Assembly: GCA_008729055.1 (NCBI GenBank)
Contig: SDUX01000004.1
Span: 1,550,001 to 1,614,000, forward strand
Direction: 5' to 3'
Length of the DNA stretch: 64,000 nt
Origin: Pyropia haitanensis
Lineage: Eukaryota > Rhodophyta > Bangiophyceae > Bangiales > Bangiaceae
The stretch's first letter is position 1. The number at the start of each line of letters is the position of its first letter. The translations under genes were made by a program, and so were the position numbers. The notes below the pieces were generated by a model. It had not been told where the DNA came from, made no database searches, and saw only the letters and a program-made list of their open reading frames with translations. Shown one piece after another: positions 19,407 to 29,451 of the stretch.

Positions 19407-22400
19407 CGCCCCCCCGGGGGGGGGCGGGGCGACCGTCAGCGGAAGCGGGGAGTGGGGAGGGGGGCGGGGGAAAGCGGGGGGTGCAAGCGACGCGCGCCGC
19501 ACCCACCCCCGCCACCACCACCGTCGGTCGCCAACGACCAAACCGCCACCCTCCCCACCCACACGCCAGCGTCGTGGTGCTCCCCCGCCCGTCGGGCGCT
19601 CCCCACCGCCGCCGCTCCCGCTCTTCCCCACTCACCCCGGTCGGCGCCCGCGCCCCCCTTCCGCCACCACAACCAGCCCCAGAGCAGAGAGCAAAAAAAA
19701 AACAATGGACGGTGGAAGCAGGCAGGGGGCGCGGGGAAACAAAAGGAAAGGGAGAAGAGAGAAAGAGAACAACGCGGCGACGGCGGCGGCGGCGACGGCC
19801 ACGGCGGCCGGCGGGGGGGAACGGCACACGAGCGCGGCGGCGGCGGCGGCGGAGTGGGCGGCGACCCGGACGGCCGCCGTCGGCGTCGGCGGCGGCGTGA
19901 GGGCGGGGGGGGTTGGGGGGGGAGAACGGTGTCCGACCGCGGCGGGGGGGGGGGGGGGGGGGGGGGGAGTTTGCGTGCACCGCCGCCGCCGCCACCGCCG
20001 CCGCCGCCGCGGGCGCCGCGGCGGGCAAGGACCCCCCCGCGCGGCCGCCCCCCCCCGCCCCCGCCTCGCCCCCGCGGCCGCGGCCGCGTCGGCGGCACTG
20101 CGCCCCCGCAAGGCGCCGGGCCGTCTGCGCGCCGCCCGCCACCCCACCCCCCCCACCCGACCGACCCCTCACCACCCCGCCACCCCCCTCCGCCCCCCCC
20201 CTGCCACAAGCGCGCGGGACCAGCCATGGCGGTGGTGTGCGGCGGGCGCAGGCAGGCCACCACAAAAAAACGCACCCCGGGGTGCACAGCCAGCCCAGCG
20301 GGAGGGGGCGGTGGCAGGGGGGGGGGGGGGGGGGGGGGGGGGTGGAGTGGGGCCGCGCCTGGGGGGGTCCCCGCGACCCCATAATTGCGCGGCCTGGCTG
20401 CGATGGGCTGTGTTTCTATTGAGCCCCACGCGCGCGCGGCCCGCCTCCGTGGCAGCGGCGGGCGTGGTGGGGGCCGCGGGCGGGGGGGGTGGGGGGGGGG
20501 GGGGGGGGGGGCGGCCGCGTGTGCCGTGTTGGGTCCGCGCGCGCCCGTGTCCCACCGGCGCCGCCGACCGACCGGCCGGGCCGAGCGGGTCGGTCGGCGG
20601 GGTGGTGGCGGGGCGGCACGGACAGCGCCTGATGGCGTCGGGGCCGGGGGAGTCGCCGCCTCCACCGGCCGCCGTCGGCGGCCGGCCGAGCCTCGCGTCG
20701 ATTGCCTGGGCCGAGGCAATTTGGGGATGGTGGTGGGGGTTGGGGTGTGGTCGGCCGGGTTGGGACGGTCGTGTGCGGGGGGGATTTCGGGGTGTGCTCG
20801 GTGGCTCGGCGGGTTGGGTTTGGGGAGCGCCGTTTGTGGTGACTCGCCGACGGGCGGCGGTGGGTGGGCGCCGGGCCGTCGTCGAGAGGCGCGACTTTGA
20901 CCACAACTTGACGCGGCGTGTCACGCTTGGTCATTCCTATTGCTGGACGGGCGTCACTGGGCGACTTGGGAGCGGCGCCAGCGCCGCGGTGCCGAGTAGA
21001 CAAGTACTGTTCCACCTGGAGCAGGTGGTGAAGCTCCAGGGTGTCTGGTACGTGCTGCAGCAGGTGGTGCCGAGGTGGCCCATGCTTTTAACGCTGTGGC
21101 ACGACCGTCGGGGAAGATGGGAGAGGGGCCGCCTGTCCACGGCTGCTGATGTGAGCGGACCGGCGGGCCGTCGTGAAGGGTTGACTGGGACTGGAAAGGC
21201 GCCGATGCCAACGGAGAGGACGGGGGAGGAGTCGGCTGAGGCAGACGCCGACGTGGACCGAGGAGGGGGGGGCGCTGAGGGAGGAGGGGGCTTGGGTCGG
21301 ACGGCCGCAGCACCCACGCAGGCGGACCACGAACCTCGCCAGGGGGGGGGTGCGAGTGGCCAGGTGGCGTGCGGATCGCGTTTCCCACGCGGTGGCAGGT
21401 TGGACGGGCGGGCGGGGGGGGGGGGCCTTTACCGCGGCAGCCGCCACGACGCGCTGCCGAAAGAGACGGCTGCCCCGCCCGCCACCCCGGGGGGCGCGCG
21501 GTGGCTGCCGTCGTCCATGGGGCGGCGGGTCGGGCATTGGCGGGCGACGCACGCGCTCGCAGACACAGGGTACTCCGTCGGTGGGGTCGCTGCACCGTCA
21601 CCGCCACCGTTGTGGCGCCATGGGCACGATCGGTACGCGGGCGCGTCGACGCCGGGGGGGGGGGGCGAGACACGGCCGGTCGATTCGGGAAGGAGCTCAC
21701 CCCCGTCCCCTTCAACCGTTCCTCCATCCCACCCTTCGTCGGTCCGCCACCTCGTGGGAACGAAAAGGGAAGGGTGCGGATGGAACCGTTCCGTGGGTGG
21801 GTGGGAAGATGGCAGGGTGCGGGGGTTGGCCGGGAGGGGGACCCCACCGTGAGAAACCATGCCCCCACCCCCCGCAGCCTCGCACTGTGAATAGGGATGT
21901 ATGTGAATGTTTCTCTGTGACATGTGAACCTGGGCGCGGTTCGTCGTCGCATGAGCACTAGACCTAGCTGTACGGTGGGCGCGCATATTGGATTCTCACA
22001 CGCACGGCGGGGGCGGCAGGGGCGTCTGTGAGAGTAAAAGACGTGCGCGCAACCATTGAGCCAGGTCGGCGGTGCTCATGCTCGAACACCTCCCTCGGTG
22101 TGCACATGTGCAAGGATACAACTCGCAGCGTGGACTCGAAACGGCGTGGCCCGCCCGCGGCGCTGCTGGCCCCCCCCCCTTTCGCCACCACCACAGCTCC
22201 TCACGACGGCGCCCGAACGCCGCCACGCCGCCAGGCCCGTCGACTCGCACAGCCGGGTGCGGCTGCTGGCCACCGCCGCGGCCCGCTACCGCCTTGGGCG
22301 CGGGGCTCGTCGCTTCCCCTCCGAAAAGAGAGGAGACGCACGCTGACTGTCTCGAGACGCGGATGAGTGCCGTGCGGGGCTGTTGTGCACACCGCAAGGC

Positions 22401-22927
22401 CTGTGATTGGGCGCGAACTGGGCTCTCGATGCACGGGTTCCTCGAATCGAATTGTGATTGGCCCCGTATTGCGTCACTTGGCGCACGCGCGAGGCGGCCA
22501 GGGGAACCTCGTAAGGAGAAGCGCACCTGCGCGTCGCGTGACGGATGGTGGCTGCCGCCGCAAGCTGGGGACGGCTGCGTGGGGACATGCCCCCACGAAT
22601 CGGTGAAAAAAAACAAGAAAAAGACACGCACCGCGCATCGGGGTGTCCCTACTGCAGATGGTAGTGGGTGGCGGTGGCTCGTCCTTGCCGACACAAGATG
22701 CACCACACGGCAGCTGTGGGACCGAATGTGAGCCTATCAGTACAACGCATTGCCCGCGCGCGGGACAACCGCGCTACACAATAAGCAGACCTCCGCTATA
22801 CAATCTTCATCCGCCCCCCCCATCTACACCTATCAAACAACAAGCGTGAGCACCGACGGCTCTCCCGAACGGGGCCGCAACAAACACTGGTCGGGGGCGG
22901 CGTCACTGTCACCTCTGTGCCACCCCA
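19407..22927. other. Low-complexity spacer with one weak plus-strand ORF candidate
   Basis: Long G tracts (19940-19968, 20318-20342, 20490-20510), C tracts and a 10-A run (19693-19702) dominate. One plus-strand frame from about 20895 to a stop at 21852 has more normal residue use, for example RQVLFHLEQVVKLQGVWYVL and PRWPMLLTLWHDRRGRW (21000-21120). It has no clear start and no recognised domain, so I do not call it a gene. From 21900 to 22900 there are only short unrelated frames. Confidence 0.3.
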
Positions 22928-23641
22928 TCAAGCCTTCTCCTGGGCGGCCGCCAGCCTCGCGACACTCCCCGCCAGCCCATACGGTGGGCGGGTGGGCACC
23001 GGAACCGGCGACAGGCTTGGCGTCGGGTACCACCCCCCCCACCGCCCCCCCGCACACACCATTGGCGATCCGTCACGGCGGTACCACTCGGCGTGGCACC
23101 CGCCACAGTAGTTGTCCTCACACCGCCCCGACGCGTCGCACGGACGGCTCACCGTGCACGGCGCGACGAAGCAATCTACCTGGTTGTCCGCCGCACACCG
23201 ACCGCCACACCCCGTGCGGCGGTTCAAAAACGCGACATCCCCCGGCGTCAGCGCGCTGACAGGCAAGGTGTAGTCGCAGGGGCCGGCAAAGCGGTCGGCC
23301 GACAGGAAGAGGAGGACGGGCTCGCCCAGCGTCAGCGTCGTGCTGCACGAGGTGGCCGGCCCAAAGACGGAGATGCGCTCCAGCTTGCGTGGGCACCCCT
23401 TGTAGATGGTCGTGTTGCCGCCGACCAGGGCGTACGTGCGGCGGGACGGGTCGCTGCTCGGCACGATGCGCTGTGGGGTGGCGATGACGACCGACTCGAT
23501 GCCGTCTCGAAAGTAGGATTTCAGCATCGACGGCGGGCCCGCACACCTGCATGCCGCTGTGGCGGCGGGCGCCGTCGTCGCGGCCAGCGCAGCAGCAAGG
23601 ATGGCTACCACGGCGCCAAGGCCGCCGCGGCGGCGGGCCAT
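22928..23641 (-). CDS. Secreted NTR/TIMP-like cysteine-rich protein
   Basis: A 237-residue protein beginning MARRRGG followed by a hydrophobic segment (AVVAILAAALAATTAPAATA). This is a clear signal peptide with cleavage likely just before CRCAGPP. A mature N-terminus starting C-x-C is the hallmark of TIMP/NTR modules, where the first Cys can chelate a metal. The rest of the domain shows YKGC, a strand LERISVFGPATSCS, and LTLGEPVLLFLSADRFAGPCDYTLP, in the order expected of an NTR fold. A second Cys-rich part follows (CGGRC, DCFVAPC, CDASGRC, CGGCHAEWYRRDGSPMVC). It is therefore probably extracellular or wall-located, possibly a protease inhibitor or matrix-binding protein; function is inference. 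The ATG at 23641 fits the signal peptide. The open frame upstream to 23734 is Ser/Pro-rich and would bury it. Confidence 0.65.
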   Translation of the reverse strand: MARRRGGLGAVVAILAAALAATTAPAATAACRCAGPPSMLKSYFRDGIESVVIATPQRIVPSSDPSRRTYALVGGNTTIYKGCPRKLERISVFGPATSCSTTLTLGEPVLLFLSADRFAGPCDYTLPVSALTPGDVAFLNRRTGCGGRCAADNQVDCFVAPCTVSRPCDASGRCEDNYCGGCHAEWYRRDGSPMVCAGGRWGGWYPTPSLSPVPVPTRPPYGLAGSVARLAAAQEKA

Positions 23642-25046
23642 CCTGGGCGCGATGGGTGAAGATGAAGCGGTGGTTCGAAAAGCGAAAAGGGACAAGGGGG
23701 GGGGAGGAGGTGCGAAGTGGAGGGAAGGTGACACTGGCTGCCGGTGCGGGGGCGTCGGTGGTAGGGGTGGGGTGGGTACGTGTCACGGGGAATGCCGACG
23801 ACGGGGACACACGCGCTTGGCCGTCGGGCACCCCCCCGTGCTCCCAACAACCCGCCTCGCTAAGAAGGGCACGACCACCCTCTCTGACGCGTTGGGTGGG
23901 ATGGAGGCGCTGCGAGGGGAGGGGGCCCGTCCATACAGCAGGGGGGGGGGGGACGTCGTGAACGGCGGTTGCCGCGCTGGAGAGCTCCGGTGGCAGTGCG
24001 GGGTGAGCCGGAACACACGAGACGCGACGCCCAGCGTGGTCCTTGTATCCATGAGTGCCACCCGCGGCCAACAAGACACAAAATAAAATAGTAATTAGAA
24101 GTACGACTCGTGTGTCATGACGGGATCAACACCAACACACCGTGGATCATGTCGAAATGGGACACTTTTCAACATTTGATGAATTGGATGGATGACCGAT
24201 GTCTCCTCAATGTCACCGCGCCAAAAAAAACAGCACACACTCAACTGCGAGCGGGAACAGAAACTGGCCGCCAGTGTCGCGCGCAGGGATCGCCAAAAGC
24301 GGCAAGACAAGACGCCGACAGCAACCCGTCAGGGCGCGTCTAGCCGCGGCTGTGGGTTATGACCTTGTGCATGTACACACAGAGCAGGGTTTTTGAGCAT
24401 GAGCGCCTCCGAGCTGGCACGTCTTGTATGCTCACAGCGGCACCACCGGAAACAGCACATTCACTGAAAGGGATGTTTAACGGGGCGAAGAGAAGTAGCG
24501 TCAACCTCTAGTAGGCGTAGGTTTGCTCGCTGCGTCTGTGGCTACTGCAGCGCGCTGTCTGTTTTTTCGCGCCACCGTGCGAGGAGCCCCTCCAGCTCCA
24601 TTCCTGCCGTTCGTTCTCCGGACAACACCGGCATGGATCAGCCCGAGGCAGCCCATTTCAGGGAACACAAACGTTCGCCCCAGGAGACAGCTCCTGACTG
24701 CGGTCCGCAGTGAACACAAGAGTGCGCGCATCGGAACCTCCCTCGATCGCGGTCGTGTCCTCTGTCGGAGCCACTCAGTATTGCATGCATTCTTCTGGGG
24801 TTGTCACGGCGGCGGTACTCGATGGTCTCACGACGGAGGGAACAGGGCACTCCCAGGGCCTGGGGCGGTACTGCGCCTCGTGCGACGACAAAGGCAGCGA
24901 AGTGGCTTCCAATAGTAGCTCCGGACAGGTAGGGGAGCTGGCGACACCCATAAGAGGCGTTCAGGGCCATTCGGAAGAGACACTCTTCGTCCTCGGCGGC
25001 GCGCACACCCACGAACGTATCGCCTGCGCGGTACGCAGATGAGATC
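23642..25046. other. Spacer, no confident gene
   Basis: No domain is recognised. One minus-strand frame at 24638-25048 (MISSAYRAGDTFVGVRAAED...) has fairly normal residue use and low GC bias, but it overlaps the terminator side of the tRNA-Asp remnant and has no family resemblance that I can see. It may be a decayed gene fragment. Confidence 0.3.
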
Positions 25047-25059
25047 AAAAATGATGGCT

Positions 25060-25135
25060 CTCTCCCACCGGGACGCTCATTGTAATTGAACCCGGGTCTC
25101 CCGCGTGACAGGCGGGCATACTTACCACTATACTA
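25060..25135 (-). tRNA. tRNA-Asp (GUC) body lacking its 5' acceptor strand, original target copy
   Basis: Read on the minus strand, this is tRNA-Asp from position 8: TAGTATAGTGG D-arm, anticodon stem CCCGC/GCGGG with loop CTGTCAC (anticodon GTC), T-stem CCGGG and loop TTCAATT. An 11-nt insert (25073-25083) follows, then CCCGG, acceptor 3' strand TGGGAGA and discriminator G. A TTTTT terminator follows at 25047-25051. The seven bases before position 8 are ATTAAAC, the 3' end of the adjacent retroelement, and they do not pair with TGGGAGA. The missing strand TCTTCCA lies 22.6 kb away at 47697-47703. This remnant cannot fold as a tRNA. Confidence 0.8.
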
Positions 25136-25195
25136 GTTTAATTGGCGGTCCAAGGATCAACTCCCCCTGACAAACCAGGCGGGGAAGTAGCCCCC

Positions 25196-28100
25196 CTACT
25201 CCCCAATTCTCTCACCAACTCTCACAAAGTGATCACGCGGGCCAAGTGGCCCCCCCTCGTCCCCCTCCGGGACCTCCCCCCCGGTCCCAAAGCACCGGCT
25301 GTACCCAAGAGACACAGCGCGGGAGTGGGACCGCCACAAAGCAACAGACACCCGAGTCAGCAGGGTGGACCGCACCCCCGCAAGGGCCGGACCCCGCATG
25401 GCCCCCCGCAGCCACTTGGCGGTGGCGGGGCCGATGCGCCCAAACGCCTCCCACACCAACGGCGTGAAGGTGTGGGAGGCGGCCGGCCCGGGGAGGGAGG
25501 TGGCATACTTTGCCACCTTGTCCCTCTCCCGCGTCTCGGCCGCAACAGCCCGCAAGGGGCTGGCGGCAGTCGGGGCGGTGGTGCGGGGGCCGAATGGCGC
25601 CGTCACCGACGCGTCCGCCCACACCACCGCCCCCGACGAGGCGTGCGTGGCGCGCAGGTCGGGGCGAAGCGCGCCCCGACCGCGGTCCACCACCGCCTCC
25701 ACCTCCACCCCCCCCCACGAGGGCGTGCGGCGCAGCGCCTCCGCCACCAGGTGCACCAGGTGGTGGTGGAGGCGTGCGTGCCCGGAGGACTGCTCCGGGC
25801 ACGCCGACAGGAAGTGCCGCCCGTCCGCGTCCGCGTCGCGGCCGCAGCGACAGCGGGGCGCCGGCGGTACCGACCGCGGCGGCGCCCCCAGCCACAGACG
25901 CACCGCCGCACGCATACCCGCGCCGGGGATAGCCGTGCCGCCCGTCCCCGGCGTCGGCAGCGCCGACAGCCAGCGGGCCGCCCCGCCCCCCTGGCATGCC
26001 GCCATGCCCGCGCGCCGCCAGAGCGACAGCTCGGCGTAGACCCGCGCGCGGGCGGCGGCATGGGCGGGGCGGGACAGGTCCCGCTGCGCTGCCGGTGCCT
26101 CCCCCCCCAGGAGAGATTGCCACGTGGGTGGCGAGTACAGCGCCGGGCTGTGTGGCCTGTCGGCCGAGGTGCTGTCGGTCGCACCGGCGCTGTACTCGGG
26201 GTAGGGGGGGGGGGAGGTAGGGCAGGGGCCAGGGGGTCGGCGGCCTCGTCGGCCGCCGCGTTGGGGCCCCCCCTCGCCCGCGACCACAACAGGCCGCTGG
26301 CAGGGGCCGCGCAGTGCGCCTCGTGGGCCGCCAGCAGGCCCAGGAGGGCCTGCCGGAGAGCGCCGGCAGCAGGCGCGCTGGGGTCGGGGTCGGGGAGAGG
26401 TGGTGGCCGCGCACCCGCCGGCGAGTCACCCGCCGGCCCCCCACCGCTTGCTCCCGTCGGCACCCCGGCCGCCGGCCCACTCCTGGCCGTCGCAGCAGCG
26501 GCGGCGGGCGGCAACGGCCCACCGTCGGCCGCAACACGCGGCACCGCCAGGAGGCCGTCCGCCGTGGCGCGCAGCGTGGGGGAGTACGCCGCCCCCGCCC
26601 GCAGCGCGTCCACCCACGACGCCAGCAGGGCGGCGGGCACCACACGCGTGCGGCCGCCGACACCCAGACCGCCCATGGCGGGGGGGAGTGCCGCGCGCTC
26701 CAGCACCGCCTCACGGGTGGCGGTACTGTCGCGTGCGTCGCACAGCATCCCCCCCAGGGCGGTCCTGGCGTCGGCGTCGACCGCCGCGGCCAGCCGGGCG
26801 CCGGCCTCCAGCGGGAGGCAGCGGAGCCAGTAGTTGGCGCGCGGCCCCGCGCACAGCCGCAGCAGGAGGAGCTGCGACTGCAGCTCCTCCGCTGGCAGGG
26901 CCGCGATGGCCGCCACCAGGTGGCGCTGGTCTGCCACGAGGCCGTCGACCCCCGCCGACACAAAGGCGGCGCCGCCGAGGGGAACAGAGAACTGCACCAC
27001 CCCCTCGGCGGCCCACGTCCCCCCCCACCCCGGCGGTGCCGCCGCACCAGCCGGCGACCAGCCGGTGCACTTGGCGGGGGCCAGCTCCGCGTCCACGCTA
27101 TCCCCCACCGTGGCCGCGTCAGCCATGACGGCCGCCAGGTCCTCCGGCGTGCCCGCCGCGACCACGTCATCGTGGAAGGCGCGGACGAGCACACCGGGGT
27201 GGCCGTCCCGCAGACGCCGCAGGACCAGCCACAGGGCGGCCGCGTGCAGCAGCGGGCCGAGCGGGTCGCCCTGCTGCGCGCCCCGCTCGGCCCGCAGCGC
27301 CAAACGGGTGGGCGGTGGTGGGGGGAGCGGTAGAGGCAGAGGGGGCGGACCGTCTGCCGCCGGGGCCGTACCGTCGCCGCCGTCGCCGTCGCCATCGTCC
27401 CCGCCGTCGCCGCCGCCAGCATCCCCGCCGTCGCCTCCGCCATCGTCGCCGCCGTCGCCGCCGCCATCGTCGCCGCCGTCGTCAGCCCCACCGCTCTCGC
27501 CCGCCCCCTCCGCCGCGGCCGCCCAGCCGTACACCGTCGGCGCCTCCTCCCCCCCATACACCCATTCCAGGTATGGGGCGAGGGGGGGGAGGGCGCGGCG
27601 CAGTACGGCTGCGGCGGCCGCCCGCGACACCAGGTTGAACGCGTTGCGATAGTCCAGCTGGACTATCGCATGCTGGGGGTGGTGGGCGAGGTGCGCCTCG
27701 AGCTCGTGTACGAGCCGCTCGCATGCGCTCGACACCCCCACCCCCAGCTGCGCGGGCGCCAGCAGCTCGGCCGCCGCCCCCCGCACGGTCGCCGCCAGTG
27801 CCGACGCCGCCAGCTTGCGGAGGGTCTCGGGCATGCCGATGGGCCGAAGCCCTGGCAGCCCGTCCGGTCCGACCCCCCCAGGCTTGGCCAGGAGCAGGAG
27901 GTCCGCGCCAGCGAGGGCGTGCGCCGCCGCGGCGGGCACGCGTGTGACCGCCGCGTCCGACACCAGCAGCTCCAACACCCCCACCAGCGCGTCCTGCCCC
28001 CCCCCCTCCAGCGCCCACAGGTGCTCGGCCCGCAGGCCAGACGGGCCCGGCGCCGCGCCACGGGGGGCTCGGCGGATGGCATCCGCCACCGCCTCCCGCG

Positions 28101-29451
28101 TCACCCCCCGCGGCACCGTGGCGGCGTCGCCAAAATCCGCCGCGTCGGCGAGAAGGTCGCCAAACTCGGCCTCCACCGACGCGGCGGAGGCAGACGCAGA
28201 CGCGGCGGGAGGGAAGAGGAGGAGCGCCTTCCGCCACACGGCGGCGCTGTGCGGCGCCGGCTCGTCGGCCACCAGGGCGCGGGCGGCGGCACTGAGCCGG
28301 CCGGCCCGCACCAGGCGCAGCGCCCGCCGCTGCGACGGCGCCAGCCCAGCCGCCGCCTGGTCCCCCCCGCGCACCACCCTCTGCCGGCCGTCTAAGCGCC
28401 GCCGCCACGACGGCCGCCACACCCCCGCATTGCGGTCGGCCAGGGCGGTGCTGAACTCGCCGTTCAGCACCGCCTCGGCACGCGCGTGGTGGGTGAGCGG
28501 CGGCCGTGGCGCGTCGGGCGCGGTGGCAGGCGCCGCGGCCGGCACGTGGAGGACCAGGGAGGGCAGCAGCAGCAGCCACAGCCAGGCGTGCTGTTGCTCC
28601 GGCTCGCGGCGGACCCAGTCCAGGGCGTCCGCCGCGAGGGCCCTCCAGGCGCCCAGCAGTGCCGCCGGCACGTGCGCCACCGTGCGGGCGCCAGGCGCCA
28701 CGAGAGGCGCCCAGTCTGCCGCCGTTGGCGCCGCACGGCGCAGAAAGTCGGCGCGCGCCGCCGCCCAGGCAGAGGGGTCGGCCGAAAACAGCCCTTCCCC
28801 CCCTCCCAGCAATGCGGCCCCTGGCGCCGCAACAGGCGCGGCCGCCGCGCCACCGCCCGCACCACCAGTGGCGGGTACCGCCGGTGCCGCTGCACGGGCG
28901 CGTTGGCGTCGGGGGTTGAGGCGACAGAGGGCCTCGTGGGCGGAGAGAGAGCTCCGCCCACGAGGCCCCCGCTGCGCGCGGTACGGCCGCCCACACCAGC
29001 GGCACCCCCCCAGCCCCAGCTCCGTGGCCGCGGCCACGGGCACCTCGCCGATCACGTGGGCCTGGCTGAGGTGAGCCAGGCCCGCGCGGTCGGCGATGGC
29101 CCCGCGGAGCACGACGCGGCAGCCCACCACCGGGCAGACGCCGGGAGGCGCCCCATCGCGCGCCACCATCGCCACCGCCGCCACTGGTGCCACCGCCGCC
29201 GTCCCCGCCGTCGCCGCCGCCGTCGCCGTCGCCGCCGCCGTTGCCGCCGTCGTCTCGGCCGTCGCCTCCGCCGCCGCCGTGGAACCGCCCAGGGGGTCGG
29301 CGGCCACGGCGGCACCAGCGTCCGCCCCCCCCACCCGCTGACCGACGTCGCCGCGTCGGCCGCCGCCCCCCCCCCTGCCGGGAGCCGGCACGGTGCGTGA
29401 TGGCACCGTGTCGGCACCCGGGCCCCCGCCCGCGCCCGGAGGGTCACTCAT
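25196..29451 (-). CDS. ORF2 of copy 1: zinc fingers, reverse transcriptase, CCHC, restriction-like endonuclease
   Basis: The start ATG at 29451 overlaps the ORF1 stop (ATGAGTGA). In order: an Ala-rich N-terminus; a C2H2 finger (CPVVGC...HLSQAH, about residue 105); a second Cys/His finger (CRWCG...H...C, about 152); RT with motif A LDYRNAFN (about 600), motif B QQGDPLGPLL and catalytic FHDDV (about 760); a CCHC knuckle CRCGRD...H...C (about 1200); then a restriction-like endonuclease signature RPDL followed by WADASVT (about 1265). The fingers and endonuclease are those of R2/NeSL/R4-type LINEs, which use target-primed reverse transcription at fixed sites. As printed, the RT frame must shift once at an 11-C run (26203-26213) to reach the CCHC/endonuclease frame; all three copies share this. 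Joined length is about 1,418 residues. Confidence 0.85.

Noticed and set aside
16618..21852. A 1,744-codon open plus-strand frame
   Set aside because: It runs antisense through the DP gene and is Pro/Arg/Gly-rich. It is open only because stop codons are rare in this composition.
25084..25135. The 52-bp tRNA segment as a plain target-site duplication
   Set aside because: Shared sequence goes on past it (CCCGGTGGGAGAG) and the insert between differs (11 versus 15 nt). The unit therefore carries its own tRNA-derived head.
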